From NCBI GenBank assembly GCA_025890175.1, contig JANPYM010000013.1:1812270-1876269 (forward strand): 64,000 nt of DNA, read 5' to 3'. Position numbers and translations under genes: made by a program. The notes under the pieces are model-generated. The model was not told the origin of the DNA, made no database searches, and was given only the letters and a program-made list of their open reading frames with translations. This document shows positions 23,709-35,543 of the stretch, in pieces (position 1 is the first letter of the stretch; every line of letters starts with the position of its first letter). The stretch comes from Ciborinia camelliae (taxonomy: Eukaryota > Ascomycota > Leotiomycetes > Helotiales > Sclerotiniaceae).

Positions 23709-25788
23709 ATGGTCAAACGAAAAGATGAGCTCGAAATTCAACTCAAGGATGAACACCAATTGATCAAAGAGGGTCTGTTGAGAGATGAAAGTCCTCTTGA
23801 TACCAGTCCTGCATTTCAAGAGCTTTGCATCGCTTGTCGAATTGGAGATGTTAAGAGATTTCAGCAAGCAATTACTACTCCGGGAATTAATATTAATGCT
23901 AGAGATCCATTTGATTATACGCCCTTGATCTTGGTAAGCCTTACAGCCTCTCATTGCATTTTACCCCGCTGACAAAACTCCAGGCAAGCCTTTGCGGACA
24001 TTATAATGTTGTTGAGCTACTTCTCGAAGCTGGAGCTCTTTGTGAACGAGATACATTCCAAGGAGAGAGGTGTTTATACAATGCACTGAACAATCGAATT
24101 CGAAACCTTCTATTAAAGTACGATTATTCTAAATCTACAGACCCATTACAACCATTCGCCTATCATATTACCTCTCTCCTCACCAGGCAGACTCCTAAAA
24201 CTTCAGATATAACACTCACTGCTGGGTCAGAATCATGGGATTTACACAAGATGATACTTTCTGCTCGGTCACCATATTTTCAAAGAAAGCTTTCTACGAC
24301 TCCGGAAACCACGTTATGGAAATTAGCACCTTCGATACCCCCAGAAGCTTTCCATGTTGCTTTTCGATATCTATATATGGGGGAAGTGCCATCGGACCTT
24401 GGTCTGAAATCAAACAGTTCTGTGGATGATGTGTTGAAAGGGATGGATAAAATCAGCAAACAATTGGAAATTTCGTTATGGGAAAGCATTTTAAGTGAAA
24501 GTGATAGGAGAATAGCTCGGCAGCGGCATCAAGATGAAGTTTCAAGAGGAAGGGACCAGATTGAATCTTGGTATCGAGGGAATGTCATGAAACATAAGAT
24601 TCATATCGATACCGTGAAGGCCAAGGATGTAAAGTGGACTAGGGATAATGCTATCTTTGCGGATGTCCTGTTGCAGGCAGACGAAGGCCTAGCATCTGAG
24701 GAAAGCTTGAGCTCTGGGCAAGAAACGCCAATACATAATACAAGTGCCCATTTGAATGGTATTCCCGTGGGCCCCTCAAGCTCATTGACCCAAACCACAT
24801 CAACCGATCCGTCTCAAAAATCAATACTCTACCCAGCCCACCGAGCCATGCTTATACGATCAGAATACTTCCAGACCATGTTTACTTCCTTGTTCAAAGA
24901 AGCCCAAACTACTGAATACTTGCAAATTATCTATGTCGATTGCTCCCCCGCTGTATTAGAGCTTGTCCTCGACTACCTCTATACCGAAAATGTCGACATC
25001 CCTCTTGATCTCGCAATAGATGTTCTTCTCGCAGCTGATATGTTATTCATTGAGAAACTCAAGACCAAAGCTGCGGTAGTTATCAGTACTCTTGGAAATG
25101 GTTCGAGTACACTTGCCGATCGTACACACACCGAGAGTGATGAACCAGATGTGGAGTTGATCAATCCTTATGATGTTATGAGAGCTGGATGGTTGACGAG
25201 AGTCCAAAGACTAGAAGAATTCGGCGCTAGATACATGGCATATAGGTTGGAAGACTATATTGACGAGCCAGAGTTTCAGGACTTAATTAAGGAGAGTGCG
25301 GATAGGATTGAAAAGAGACAGGAGACTGATACCATTGAGTTACTTGATGAGTATGCCACCCCACCCCTTGTTTACCCGAGTTTGAATGTTGGCTTTGACC
25401 TAGAACATTTAAAAGCCTCAAGAGACTTCCGAATGTTTACTTCTGTTCAAAACATTGTCTCGAATATACTAACTGGCATACCTCTAGTATTCGCTTCTAC
25501 CTCTCCGAACGATTCCGACTCCGATTTGAAGACTCGGGCCTGGAAGAAATGATGGATGAAAATGGAGAAATCACTGTTGATACCTCCGCGGAAGACGTGA
25601 AGTCTATTGAAGCAATTGACATAAAGCAGCAAACTCAACCCCCTGCCCTTGATCCAACAATGAATGGACAGATTAGAACTCTCAACGGCGAAATCGCAGG
25701 TGATGAGTTTGCGGCTGATGCTATAAACTACCAGACATTACTTGGAAAAATAGATACTTTGTTGGAAAGATTGAAGTTGGATGCTTAA
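23709..25788 (+). CDS. Ankyrin repeat and double BTB/POZ protein (ABTB1/BPOZ-like)
   Basis: Three exons, 23709-23933, 23984-25350 and 25488-25788, give 630 residues. Intron 1 is 50 bp (GTAAGC..CAG). Intron 2 is 137 bp, with a GTATGC donor, a perfect TACTAAC branch site and a CTAG acceptor. It switches the frame so that the open frame visible through the intron is replaced by IRFYLSERFRLRFEDSGLEE. The N-terminus has ankyrin repeats (AFQELCIACRIGDV, DPFDYTPLILASLCGHYNV). A first BTB domain includes SWDLHKMILSARSPYFQRKL and the second includes YPAHRAMLIRSEYFQTMF with LELVLDYLYTENVDI. The order ankyrin-BTB-BTB matches the ABTB1/BPOZ family, which act as Cullin-3 ubiquitin ligase adaptors; in this fungus that role is inferred. 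The C-terminus ends in a predicted coiled coil (LLGKIDTLLERLKLDA). Confidence 0.92.
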
Positions 25789-25999
25789 ACAAGGTAAGAA
25801 AATTGTAACATTACTCTTTGTATAAATTGAAAAATTCAAGTATATTCTCGTCCCATCTTCAAAAACTCATCAATTTTATCCGAATACGGCCCATTTTGCT
25901 CTCGCATAAATACTACTATCTTGAACGCGACGAATTCCTTCCACAAAATTGTATATCATTCACAACAATTTTGTTCACACTTCATACAAATTCAACAAC

Positions 26000-26821
26000 A
26001 TGCCTAACAACAAAGAAACTTTAGAGGAGGCCTGTGAGAGGGTCAGACTGGGGAAGGCTCTTACGAGCAAAATGAAGATACTGTTGGCGCGCGCTGCCCT
26101 CAAGCCTCTCGATGCAAGTTTTTCACGCGTATTTTACTGTTTTGAACTATTGAATATTGGGGGTTTTGATGTATCGCGTACTTGTACTTGGTGCATTGTT
26201 ATGCTCTAGATATTTATCATGGTATTGTTCATAAGCTAATGACATGAGTGTATAGGAAATCGAGCAGGGTTCTGTCCGCGCTGTTGCCGCTGGTGTGGCG
26301 GAGGAGAAGAAGGTATATATTTTCCTTTCTTTATTTCCTGAAGGGACTTCCTATGGATGATCTGTGCGAGGTTCATTGTGCGAAGTTCATGATTCAAGAT
26401 TGCTGATTTGAATAACTGGCATGCAGAAAGAGAAGATGAAGAAGATGATGAAGATGAGAAGGGAAGAGAAGAAGGAAGAGGCAAGGAATAAGGGAATCGA
26501 TACCGTATGCTTTCACAAACATAAACCCTATCCTTCATATCCATTTCCCGACCTTTTCACATTTCGATACATCCGTTCGATTCCCGTAATCGAGGATCAC
26601 GAAACATAACTAACACATAATACAATATCTAGAATCTTGCAGTCGGTCTCTCAGCGGTTGATTTGGAGGGGGAGGGGAAGGAGGGGGGCATGAGTCGCAA
26701 GGCTCTATACCGTGATGTATCTGGTGCAAAAGTTTTGGAAGAGACGATGACGCGGGGTAGGGAGATGCAGGTGGTGGTTGGGGGACTTGCTGCTGCCGAC
26801 AAACGAGAGGAGGGAAGATGA
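26000..26821 (+). CDS. Small hypothetical protein, four exons
   Basis: Not recognised as a family. Proposed exons are 26000-26128, 26256-26312, 26427-26504 and 26633-26821, giving 150 residues. All introns are phase 0. Branch-like sites are GCTAATG in intron 1 and ACTAAC in intron 3, and all acceptors are AG. Exon 1 could instead end at 26113 with a GC donor (GCAAGT), also phase 0, giving 145 residues. The protein starts with a basic helical segment (ERVRLGKALTSKMKILLARA). A very Lys/Met-rich stretch in exon 3 (KEKMKKMMKMRREEKKEEAR) follows, then a Gly-rich tail. It has no membrane segment or catalytic motif. The run of consistent splice sites supports a gene, but low complexity in exons 3 and 4 lowers confidence. 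Confidence 0.5.
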
Positions 26822-28479
26822 GATAGATAATGTGAAGATCGCAATCTTCTTTGCTCGTCGACCTTTTTGAGAAATGGCACATCGTTTTGGCGCATGGTAT
26901 TTATTGTTCAAAATTGAGACTTGTTGATTGATTGCATCATTTAAATCTTGAAAATGTGTTTGCATATTCGTTTCATTCCCGTTGATATAATGAATTTAAT
27001 TGGTGCCAAATATTCGGCGCAGTATTTATTGAAGTCTCAATAAAGTCTATATAACTACTTACTACCTTACTACCTACCTACCTGCCTGCCTACCTGCCTG
27101 CCTAAGGTATTTATTATTTATTCTCCTTTCCCCTCCTCCCTCGCGTATCGATTAGCCCCACATATAATAACGTCAACATACCAACCAACAACAACTAACG
27201 TCCCCACCCTGCCCTGCCTGCCACTTCTTCCCCCAAAACCAAAACAGCCAAAAAAAAAGAAGAAGATAAAATAAATCCTCCAACTCCAAAAAATGCAAAA
27301 AAATGAATTCCCCCATCTCCCCGAGGATGTGGCCAATTGGGCTTTTTCGTAACTTGTTTGTGACTAACTGGTGTATTAAACGCCTTCCTGACCGAAGTCA
27401 AGCTCTTGCCCACCGAACTAATTCGCCTTCTTGGTTGAGATGTTTGTTGTTTCTTTAAATATATATAGTATAGGCGGGGGGGCACGAGGCTGGGTAAATG
27501 ATACTATGTATGGATTGGACGAGGCGGATTCAATTCACCTTCATTGATTGGGCGGTGGAAATTCTTGAAATAGTAGACACAGAGCGCATTGGTCAAACTC
27601 GATGGAGATATTCGTACTACTGTGATATCTGGACTCAAGACTGGTTCTGAACAGTTGTTGATTGGTTCATTTTGACAGAATACTACAGATGTTTGTTGGA
27701 CGAAACGTATCAATTATCTATGGTCCTATTGGGTGTATATAGACTTCCTTAAGTTTGGTAAGTGACAAAATGATGCACGGCGTTATTGATGCCCTCTCCA
27801 GGCGTTACTGGTGTGGGCATCAGTTTAATTGAAATTTTAAATACAAAACCGATTCGGGTTGAAGGCCAAGTGTATCAAAAAAAGCTTTAAACTTCATTCT
27901 ACCATTCTACTCTTTTACCGCCCCAACTATGGTGCAGCCATACTGCCTTTTTTTTGACCCACACAACCCCCTCCCAGTCTGCCGTGTGCTCAGTATCCGA
28001 TGTATCTCTCTCTAATAGGAGCTCCATGATCTCCTTGCCGTGCTTTATATTACCTGCCACAAACCGAATCACTTCGTTGTCTATCTTATTGAATTATACT
28101 CCAGCATTATGTGTACCATTTCTTTGTCCCGTTTGGGAAACGCAAGGTTAATTGCTTCTGGAGCAATTTTCATGCGCATAGTGATTAGATCAGGAAAGAC
28201 ATCTCTCCCTTGGTCGATGTCTCTCGCTAGAAGAATCACGTTATTCCAATCAATCACCTTCTGCTTGTTCATAATTCCACTGATTTCATGCAGGCGAACT
28301 AAAAACGCACAATATTCTGTGCGCTACTTTCCACATTCACCAAGTTCATTTTCATGTATGCACATGAAGAAAAATGCTTCCATGATATAGTGCATGAATA
28401 CAACATTGGCGCGAACTTTATGACCTAGAATTATCCCAAATTCTAGAATAGATATGATGGAGGAGTTCTTGTTGGATCA
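26822..28479. other. Intergenic region with possible NACHT-gene debris near its right end
   Basis: 26822-28000 shows no supported gene, only short low-complexity frames such as CCTACCTGCCTG near 27070-27105. A minus-strand fragment at 28081-28272 is coding-like (DVFPDLITMRMKIAPEAINL) and may be distal debris of the dead NACHT gene to its right, but I cannot assign a domain. Confidence 0.35.
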
Positions 28480-30390
28480 CTGCCGAATTCCGTTATGAAG
28501 CTTTATCATTTCCAGAATGATCTTGGATATTACTTCAACCTTGATCTGTTCTGAAAGTAGAGATGTGGGTTTGATGGTATTGAGGTAATGTGAAATCTTT
28601 TCAATATTCAAGATCACCATGTCGAGGGGTCTCGAAATTGAGTAGGTAGGCACACTTATAACAGCGCCCAACACACTCACTCGAAGAGTTGAACAAGATT
28701 GTCACTCTTTTGAGCTGATTTTTCCCCAATGGCTCCGACGGATCTAGCAGTATGGGATGTGGCATGCCCGGGCATAGATAATCCGTGGGCCGATGGGAGG
28801 CGAGTCGAGTAAGTTTGTGTCCGTCGCAAGATTCATTATGGGTCTAACACAATATTTGGTAGCCTGTGTGCCAAGTTTACGCCTTTTTGCTTTATTTTTC
28901 GAGATTCTTCTCGCGGCGTGAAAGTTTGCTTCATCTTTATGAAAGGCAATGCAATGCGCGGAATTCCAATACAAGTTAAAGTTGAGCTCTTTTGGAAGCA
29001 AATTGATTGTCATTTCATATAGTAGATCGATAGTAGATGTGCTATCAAAGTATAACTTCTCTGGTTTTCGTCCTCTAGCTTCCTTCTTCCGATTAAGGTA
29101 AGCATTTGATACGGGCTTTCTTATTGGGGTCTCCACATCTAATGCACATAACTGCTCCAGGATGTTTCTCGGCAGTTCGTTTAGGTCAGCCCCTTCAGGC
29201 TCATTGACGTTTCTCGCACAATAGAAGTATGCAATGGGTGCAGGGTCGGGATGTTGTTGGGATCGATTTCTGAGATATTCGATGACATGGCATACAAGCA
29301 TGATTTTGCCACTGCCAGGAATTCCATGTAACCACAAAATAGAAGATGTACTAGCTTTCATCCAATCCTCGAATTCTTCGTTTCTTAAAATCAACTGGCA
29401 CGACCCAGACAATAGATACTACCGTTTTTCTCGGTCATGGCTGGAGGTGAACCATCGTCAGCAATTCAAAGAATTTCAAACGGTCCTCTTCCTTGAGATT
29501 ATCGTCTATATCTGAGGTTTTTGTAGCAATTCGTTGTACAGGGTTCTCGAGGTCTTTCATCCTCCTCAATAAATGGTGTTGAGCATGGTTCCCGGCGAGT
29601 TTTAAAGATGTCATATCTTTTTGGAGAGTCTGCATTGATGGCTGAAAGGTATTCATGGAATGTGTGAGACCATCCATGTTCTTGTCGATCTTGTTAAGAT
29701 TTTCATCAGAGACGAGATGCATGTATTTATCAACTTCCAGTTCCTTCTGGCTAATGCTCAATATAAACTTATTTGTTGATTCTTCGGGCTGAAAGATGCT
29801 GCTCGCGACCTTTTTCAAAAAATTGGTTCCAAGTATACATGCGCCTGTAGTAGATAATCCAGAATAGCAGTATACAACTTGGCAATTGAATCTATCGAAA
29901 GGTTTGTTGCGCGTGACGCTGGAGGGCAGAGATACTCCGCAATCCCCTATCGTGCTAGGAGGTTCACAACAATCTCCATACCTTCAAGAACGGCACCAAT
30001 GGTATGGATATCGCTAGCTGCAGCCTACGATGAAATTAATGATTGACTTTTGTTAATAGTGGCGAAGCTTTATACCCGCAATAGAGATCTGACGGCAGCC
30101 CAAGGTAAACTTGCGTGGCGCGGGTCATATTGAATGACTGTATCCCCAATGGCCTTGAACTTTTCTATCCAGACTACAAGCTTGAAAAAGACGTCACGAT
30201 GAAGGATCACCTGACCGTTTTTATTTAGAAGCTTCCATTTCCTTTCTTGAGCCTTGAGCTCTTGTTTCTGCACCAAATCCAAAATTTCTCCCAAGATTTA
30301 TCGCTTTCCTAAACCCGCGACGACGAGTGCTGAAGTATCTATAATTTGAACCTTTCCAAGAGCCTCCTTCCATAGGTCCACAGGTCGTCT
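28480..30390 (-). pseudogene. Second NACHT-domain STAND pseudogene
   Basis: Read leftwards, successive pieces match the order of fungal STAND proteins. First comes DLWKEALGKVQII, then an in-frame TAA near 30300. Next is the N-terminal region (ILRDV-type motif seen as ILHRDVFFKLVVWIEKFK, then YDPRHASLPWAAV). A plausible intron (about 30017-30074) follows, then a second in-frame stop after EGMEIVVNLLAR. A frameshift lies in a T-run near 29815. A helical segment (29435-29818) ends in another frameshift and a TAG near 29430. The Walker A motif (LWLHGIPGSGKIM) begins the frame at 28744-29412. Walker B is not recognisable. 28477-28680 may be a distal piece. The lesion list (three stops, at least two frameshifts) makes a functional product impossible. 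The 5' end is uncertain. Confidence 0.78.
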
Positions 30391-31078
30391 GTCAAGTTAG
30401 TATATCCTCCTCGAAGAGAGATGCAATTTCCTTGGGTTCTAATGCAAGACCCCGCTCCAAGTGTAGACATTTCAATTATGAACTTGGCTATTGTGTGGCG
30501 AACAAGCCTAGAAAACGTTCGTTGAGGCTTCGCGGGCCAGGTAAAGCTATGCAGTATCAAAGCTCAGGAAATTCGATCGCGAATCAAATATTTGGTGAAG
30601 TAGAAAGATTTTCCCATCGTATTCTTCCATTTGGTAACTATGTGAGCTAGATCCAACTTTCGCTGGAAGATACTGTAAAATTCATGCATGTCAGCTCTAC
30701 ACTGCCTTCTCAAGCGATTGAAAGAAGCAGCAAGGCAATTCATAGTCGGGCATGTTTTAGTGCCTCATCACTATAAATTTAGTGAGGTCGAGGCACGCTA
30801 AAAGCTTATCTACCCGACTTGAGGTGGCCTCCATTGTTGATACTCTGGCTGCACAACTGTATATTATTATCACTACCTTCGGAGTCTCCGAATTTGATGT
30901 TCGAGGTGTCCATTTTAAAGCATGCATTGCATTGTGAATGGCGTTGGACGGCTCGGGTGAATGCTGACTCACTTGCCACGATGACTCGATTCCAGACCAC
31001 ATCAATTCCAAGAGCTATTTTCCCCTTATAAATAGCGCCTGACGAGCAGAAGTCATTCCAACTACCTACCTCAAAAAA
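30391..31078. other. Intergenic; promoter of the first acetyltransferase at its right end
   Basis: No supported gene; the minus-strand frame at 30757-31011 is not recognisable. A TATAAATA at 31027-31034 sits about 45 bp before the ATG at 31079. Confidence 0.45.
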
Positions 31079-31776
31079 ATGTCACAGTACGCAGCTCAGT
31101 CCGAGCGCCTTTGGCTAGAGCCATTGGCCGTGGAGAAACATCTCGATGGTTTTCACGAAATGATGTCTGATTCGCGAGTTCAGTCATGGACGTAAGATGA
31201 GCCCTTCAAATTCTCCCAATCCTCAGTCTCTAAGCCTGTTTTAACTCTCCACTCGACGCAGAAAACCAACTGAGTCTATCGGCGAGAGCAAAGCATACAT
31301 GGCCGAGAGAACACCAAATCCTGAAAAGCCGTGGATTGAAAACTATGCCATTTTACTCTGCTCATCACCTGCTTCAGTCTACGAGAAGCCCAAATTTATT
31401 GGTGCAATCGGAATGATAAGATTCGAGGCTGGACGTGGTGCAGAGGTGGGTTATAGTTTACACCCAGATTATTATGGCAAAGGGTATGCCACCGAGGCCC
31501 TGAAATTGTTCTTAGGATTATATTGGAGCAAAGAGAGTATGTAAATTAGAGGCCATTGCGATGATTTGATTTTCTAATTGGATTATAGGAGAGGGAGACT
31601 GGAACACATTGGTAGCTGTTATAAATCTAGAAAATACTTCTAGTCAGAGGGTAGTAGAGAAGGTAGGCTTTCAGAAAGGGGACCTTCAAGAAGAAGAATA
31701 CGAAGTGTGGACTAAAGGGGCCAAAGAGAAGAAACGTGTGAGGAATAGAGAATGGTTATTGACAAGACCGGCTTGA
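31079..31776 (+). CDS. GNAT-family N-acetyltransferase (RimJ/RimL-like), copy 1
   Basis: Exons 31079-31191, 31262-31536 and 31589-31776 give 191 residues. Introns of 70 and 52 bp have GTAAGA and GTATGT donors and keep phase. The start is supported by a TATAAATA about 45 bp upstream. The protein begins SERLWLEPL, the usual beta-1 of this subfamily. Its core contains FIGAIGMIRF and then VGYSLHPDYYGKGYATEALK, the acetyl-CoA pyrophosphate-binding loop (Q/R-x-x-G-x-G/A type). ENTSSQRVVEKVGFQKG is the final helix and strand. These proteins move an acetyl group from acetyl-CoA to an amine; the substrate is unknown. A second copy lies 219 bp downstream on the same strand with its first intron at the equivalent site. 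Confidence 0.9.
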
Positions 31777-31995
31777 ATGTGGTTGTACCTGCAATCCAAT
31801 ATTATTGGCATGGAGTTGAGTGTGGGGTGTGTAACGTTTAAGCTGAGCCACCTAATCAGATACATTATTTATCCTCATCAGACGTGACTCATTACGCTAG
31901 GGCTATGTACGTCGTACATCCCATATGAATCCTCATCAAATATAATCTGAACAGTTTTCCCTTTCAAATACTTCCCCTCAACTTACCACCAAAAT

Positions 31996-32753
31996 ATGTC
32001 ACCGCCACATACGGTGAAGTCCGATCGACTTCTTCTTGAACCTCTCAATCTTGACAAGCACCTTCATGAATGCCATGAGATTCTATCAGAGCCTCGTATC
32101 GCAGAATGGTCGTAAGAATACAGTCGTTCTAGCGTCCAAAAGTCGTGGAAGCCCAGAGTGAAACCCAAGCTTATGTTTATAGAACGCGAGCACCACATAC
32201 CAATCTTGAGCAAACAAAGGAGAGGATCTTGGAAAGTATGTCCAGCGTCCAATTTCGAATGTGGGCAATCATGATCCCGACTACATCGCCTACCCTCACA
32301 GCTGTGGAAGATGAGGGGGAAAGAAAGGAGATGAAAATGATTGGTATCATTGGGATATCTCATACACCAGCGAATGTGGGATACAAGATCCACCCAGATT
32401 ATTGGGGTAAGGGGTACATGACAGAAGCTTTGAAATTATTTGTAGAGATGTTCTGGACTCTTGAAGGTTTGTCGTTTTTGCTTTCACGATGTTGGAATGA
32501 GAACGATACGATGAGAGCTTTTAGTGGAGGCAAGGAAGCAAGGGCTAATATTCGAACAGAAAAGAAGTCCTTCCCGCAAGTCGTTGCAGCTTATAATCCA
32601 GGGAATTATGCTAGTGCTAGAGTGCTCGAGAAAGTGGGTTTCAAAAATGGAGAGCTAAAACGTGAAGAGATTGAGTTGTGGTTTAATCGTGGTCAGAATC
32701 GGAGAAGCGATATTCAAATCATGTATATAGATCGTCCTCAATCTTCCGAATAA
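31996..32753 (+). CDS. GNAT-family N-acetyltransferase (RimJ/RimL-like), copy 2
   Basis: Exons 31996-32111 and 32183-32753 give 228 residues. The 71-bp intron (GTAAGA..TTATAG) joins EWS|TRAPHTNLEQTKERI in phase. Core motifs are MIGIIGISHTPANVGYKI and HPDYWGKGYMTEALKLF for acetyl-CoA binding, with ARVLEKVGFKNGELK at the end. Compared with copy 1 it has about 20 extra residues after MFWTLEG. These could be a second intron (GTTTGT donor near 32467, phase-1 acceptor near 32527), but the stretch is also open, so it is kept as coding. Inference: the two copies arose by tandem duplication. They are now quite divergent outside the acetyl-CoA loop. Confidence 0.88.
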
Positions 32754-33817
32754 TAGCATAACCGCGTTTGTTCTCCTATCCTGCCCACGATCGTATTTGA
32801 CGCAGCTGACTATCTATCTATATGCAAGCAATCTGAATCCAAGCACATTGTAGTCATTTCAATACCTATGCAGTCTAACTAATCTTCTAGCCATCGGCCT
32901 AAGCTTCCAACCTTACTAAACTGGATACCTAGGTACTTAGACATGGCATCTATGTACTTTCCACAGCTTTATACTCTGCCCAAAGGTTTTGGCATAATTC
33001 TTACGCCTTTCGAATCCATCTTTGATTTTGTAACTGGGTAGTTATAAACAAATGTTATGTCTCCCTCATCCATTCTAAACAAGTTTATATTGGATCTTTT
33101 GATCAGTGTTGCTGTGATGAGATATAACTCTACGCAAGCAAGTTTAATGCCTATTTATATTTGATTATACTTTATTGAATGTTATTTGAATCTTGATATT
33201 TGCGTTGTTCGCGGCTCTCGTCTCCTAGCCAGCGCTCTGGATTGAACACAAAATGGTCTGGAAAAACAGTTTCAGGCTTTCAGCTATATGGATGCTTAAA
33301 GATGTTATATTAATAGATATACCCACAAAGATTATATAAGATCTGCCTTTATTTACTATTAATTTGCATGTAGGAAGGAGATAGTATAGGTTAGTTCCTC
33401 GCCTGCGATATGAGCCATTCTGGCTATAACACTGAAAGATGGATGATTTCCTTCCTCAGTAACCGCTGAGGGAGCTGGTGGCTATTATGGCTTAGGATTA
33501 GGATAGAACATCAACTTGATGGAGGAATAAGAAGCTTCCTTACAACACTGCCAAACATTAACTTCATAATGCATACTTCATTCAAGCCGTACTCATTAGA
33601 AAAGGCAAAGAACAAATCTGATACATTGAATGGAGTCTGTTTGTACGGAGTTTGCACCCATTGTTACAATTGGAATGCACGGGGCAGGTGTGGGGAATTC
33701 ATTGCCTCGGATTTGAGGCATAAACATATGAACCGAGGCATCGTGAATCTGAAGCTTGTAGGTTGGAGCTGTCTAGAAAAAAGATTCAATAGTGACTATT
33801 ATATATACTGGGTGATA
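32754..33817. other. Intergenic region, no gene seen
   Basis: AT-leaning sequence without coding pattern. The in-frame extension 33569-33817 upstream of the thioesterase ATG looks non-coding or like leader. Confidence 0.45.
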
Positions 33818-34795
33818 ATGAGTGCCCGAATACCAATTCAAGCATGCCGTGCGTCTAAAAGCATCTTTCAACCACTACCACACTCCTCCCCAAGATTTCG
33901 ACACTCGCTCCCATCACAATCTCTCTCAAAATGGTCACCCTTCTATAGACAAACGCGATTATATTCAACACCCCCACCACCACCCATCAACCATAACCTT
34001 AATGGTACTCCCGAATCTTCACCCTCATCACCAACTCAATATCGCGATCTGCGGTCTCAATTCTCATCTCAACAAGTTTCACCACCATCCTCACCTCCAT
34101 CCCCCAAACGCAAACGATCGCTCCGTCCCACAATCTATGCCTCCCTCTTCCTCCTCATCGGACTTACAGCCGGACAATATGTCTCGCTTGTCCTATCACC
34201 CCCTCCACTCCCCGAACCATCTTCTGCCTCTGATGAGCTCATGACCTCCTGGCTGCACGCCCAAGCCTCCAAGCTTCCGCTTGTACAATCACTCACCGAG
34301 GATCCCATCTGGCAATCCTGGGATGCCTATTCCACGTTCACACCCGAAGAACGACCACATCGACTTACTACTGGTCCGTTAGGAGGATCTCGTTCGCTGG
34401 GCGGTTATCAACGAGTATTCTATAATCCTACCACGGGAGAGTTTATCACGATTGTATATTTGGGAGGAGCAATAGCAGGGTGGCCAGGCGTCGTGCATGG
34501 AGGGCTCATAGCGACTATCATGGATGAATCATTGGGTAGATGTGCGATTAGACAATTGGCTGCGGGAACAGGGGTGACGGCCAATTTAAAGTTGCAATAT
34601 CTAAAGCCGAGTGTTACCAACGCATTCTATGTGGTGAGGTGTATGCCGGTTGTAGGGGAGGAGGGAGGCGGAGAGAAGAAGAGATGGGTAGAAGGACGTT
34701 TGGAAACATTGGAAGGGAGAGTTTGTGTAGAGGCGAAGGGGCTCTTTGTTGCACCGAAGGGTTATAAAACGAGGGTGATTACGGAGGGCTTTTGA
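33818..34795 (+). CDS. Hotdog-fold thioesterase-superfamily protein, probably mitochondrial
   Basis: Single exon, 325 residues from ATG 33818. The frame is open back to 33569, but the 83 extra residues resemble no domain, while 33818 opens an arginine-rich, acidic-poor presequence (MSARIPIQACRASKS, later YRQTRLYS) of mitochondrial type. Around residues 108-127 there is a membrane segment (TIYASLFLLIGLTAGQYVSL), preceded by a basic KRKRS. The C-terminal half has the hotdog motif GVVHGGLIATIMDESLGRCA followed by VTANLKLQYLKP, as in the 4HBT/PaaI-like acyl-CoA thioesterases. Expected role: hydrolysis of an acyl-CoA, anchored in a mitochondrial membrane; the substrate is not known. A Ser/Pro-rich linker lies between presequence and membrane segment. 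Confidence 0.85.
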   Translation: MSARIPIQACRASKSIFQPLPHSSPRFRHSLPSQSLSKWSPFYRQTRLYSTPPPPPINHNLNGTPESSPSSPTQYRDLRSQFSSQQVSPPSSPPSPKRKRSLRPTIYASLFLLIGLTAGQYVSLVLSPPPLPEPSSASDELMTSWLHAQASKLPLVQSLTEDPIWQSWDAYSTFTPEERPHRLTTGPLGGSRSLGGYQRVFYNPTTGEFITIVYLGGAIAGWPGVVHGGLIATIMDESLGRCAIRQLAAGTGVTANLKLQYLKPSVTNAFYVVRCMPVVGEEGGGEKKRWVEGRLETLEGRVCVEAKGLFVAPKGYKTRVITEGF

Positions 34796-35207
34796 TGGAA
34801 TAGAAAGTCAATGAATGATTAATCGAGTGTTCAACAGTTCCGAGCACTTGGGGTCGAGATGACTCCATTTAGAGCTATTCAAGGGTTGTCTAGACAAGGA
34901 GCATTTAATGGACATTCAATAAGTAGAGCTTAAAATCCACTCTCAGCTATGGTGGAAGGATTCATACTCAGCGCGACCCCTACCGGTCAACATGAGGACT
35001 ATCATTCAATTCTTCATTTGCTATATTGGACTTTTGCATGATCAATATCACAATGCCCTTCAAGTACTACCTCGAAGTTGAGCCATCAGAATTCTAAATC
35101 CTACCAAACTGGTCCTTATTCCATCTTATTTCAAGCAGAAGCTTCAACATTTTTCGAAACATTGAAATGTTTTCAAATATCTCAATAGATTTGCATACAA
35201 GTGGTTC

Positions 35208-35543
35208 CTATGGTAATGCATCTGCGGCTTTTTCGCGAAACTCTTGTTTCAATATTTCAACCGTTGTCAATTTCCCCCCCAACTCTGTAGTAGTGGTCTT
35301 ACGCCACCCCCAAGGATTACTTTTGGGGATTGGGACTACTATTGTGTGTACAACCGGGGGGCTCGACGATCGCTCAAACTTCAATTCAGGAAAACAGGCC
35401 CGGAGCGCTTGAGAATTCGTGGACGTCAAGGGCCTACTGTCGAACCATGATATGCCCGCAGGCTCTGTCGGATTAAAGACATTGACCGTGTCTTTTCTAT
35501 TTTTTTTGCGTCGTTCGTCTTGCTGTGCCCTGTGGGACCGCAT
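35208..35543 (-). CDS. Possible small hypothetical protein
   Basis: A 111-residue frame from a true ATG, with varied composition: a basic start (SHRAQQDERRKKNRKDTVNV), a central part with proline and tryptophan, and a charged helical end (TTVEILKQEFREKAADALP). No family, signal peptide or membrane segment is recognised. It stands alone in a poorly coding stretch, and frames on the opposite strand overlap it, so it may be chance. Confidence 0.35.
   Translation of the reverse strand: MRSHRAQQDERRKKNRKDTVNVFNPTEPAGISWFDSRPLTSTNSQALRACFPELKFERSSSPPVVHTIVVPIPKSNPWGWRKTTTTELGGKLTTVEILKQEFREKAADALP

Noticed and set aside
26114..26128. GC donor (GCAAGT) for intron 1 of the small four-exon gene
   Set aside because: A phase-equivalent GT donor (GTATTT at 26129) exists 15 bases downstream and is the simpler choice.
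27195..27485. 96-codon minus-strand frame
   Set aside because: Ends in low-complexity Phe/Ser/Gly-rich sequence from A- and C-runs; not recognisable.
33569..33817. Upstream in-frame extension of the thioesterase
   Set aside because: No conserved feature; the ATG at 33818 begins a typical presequence.
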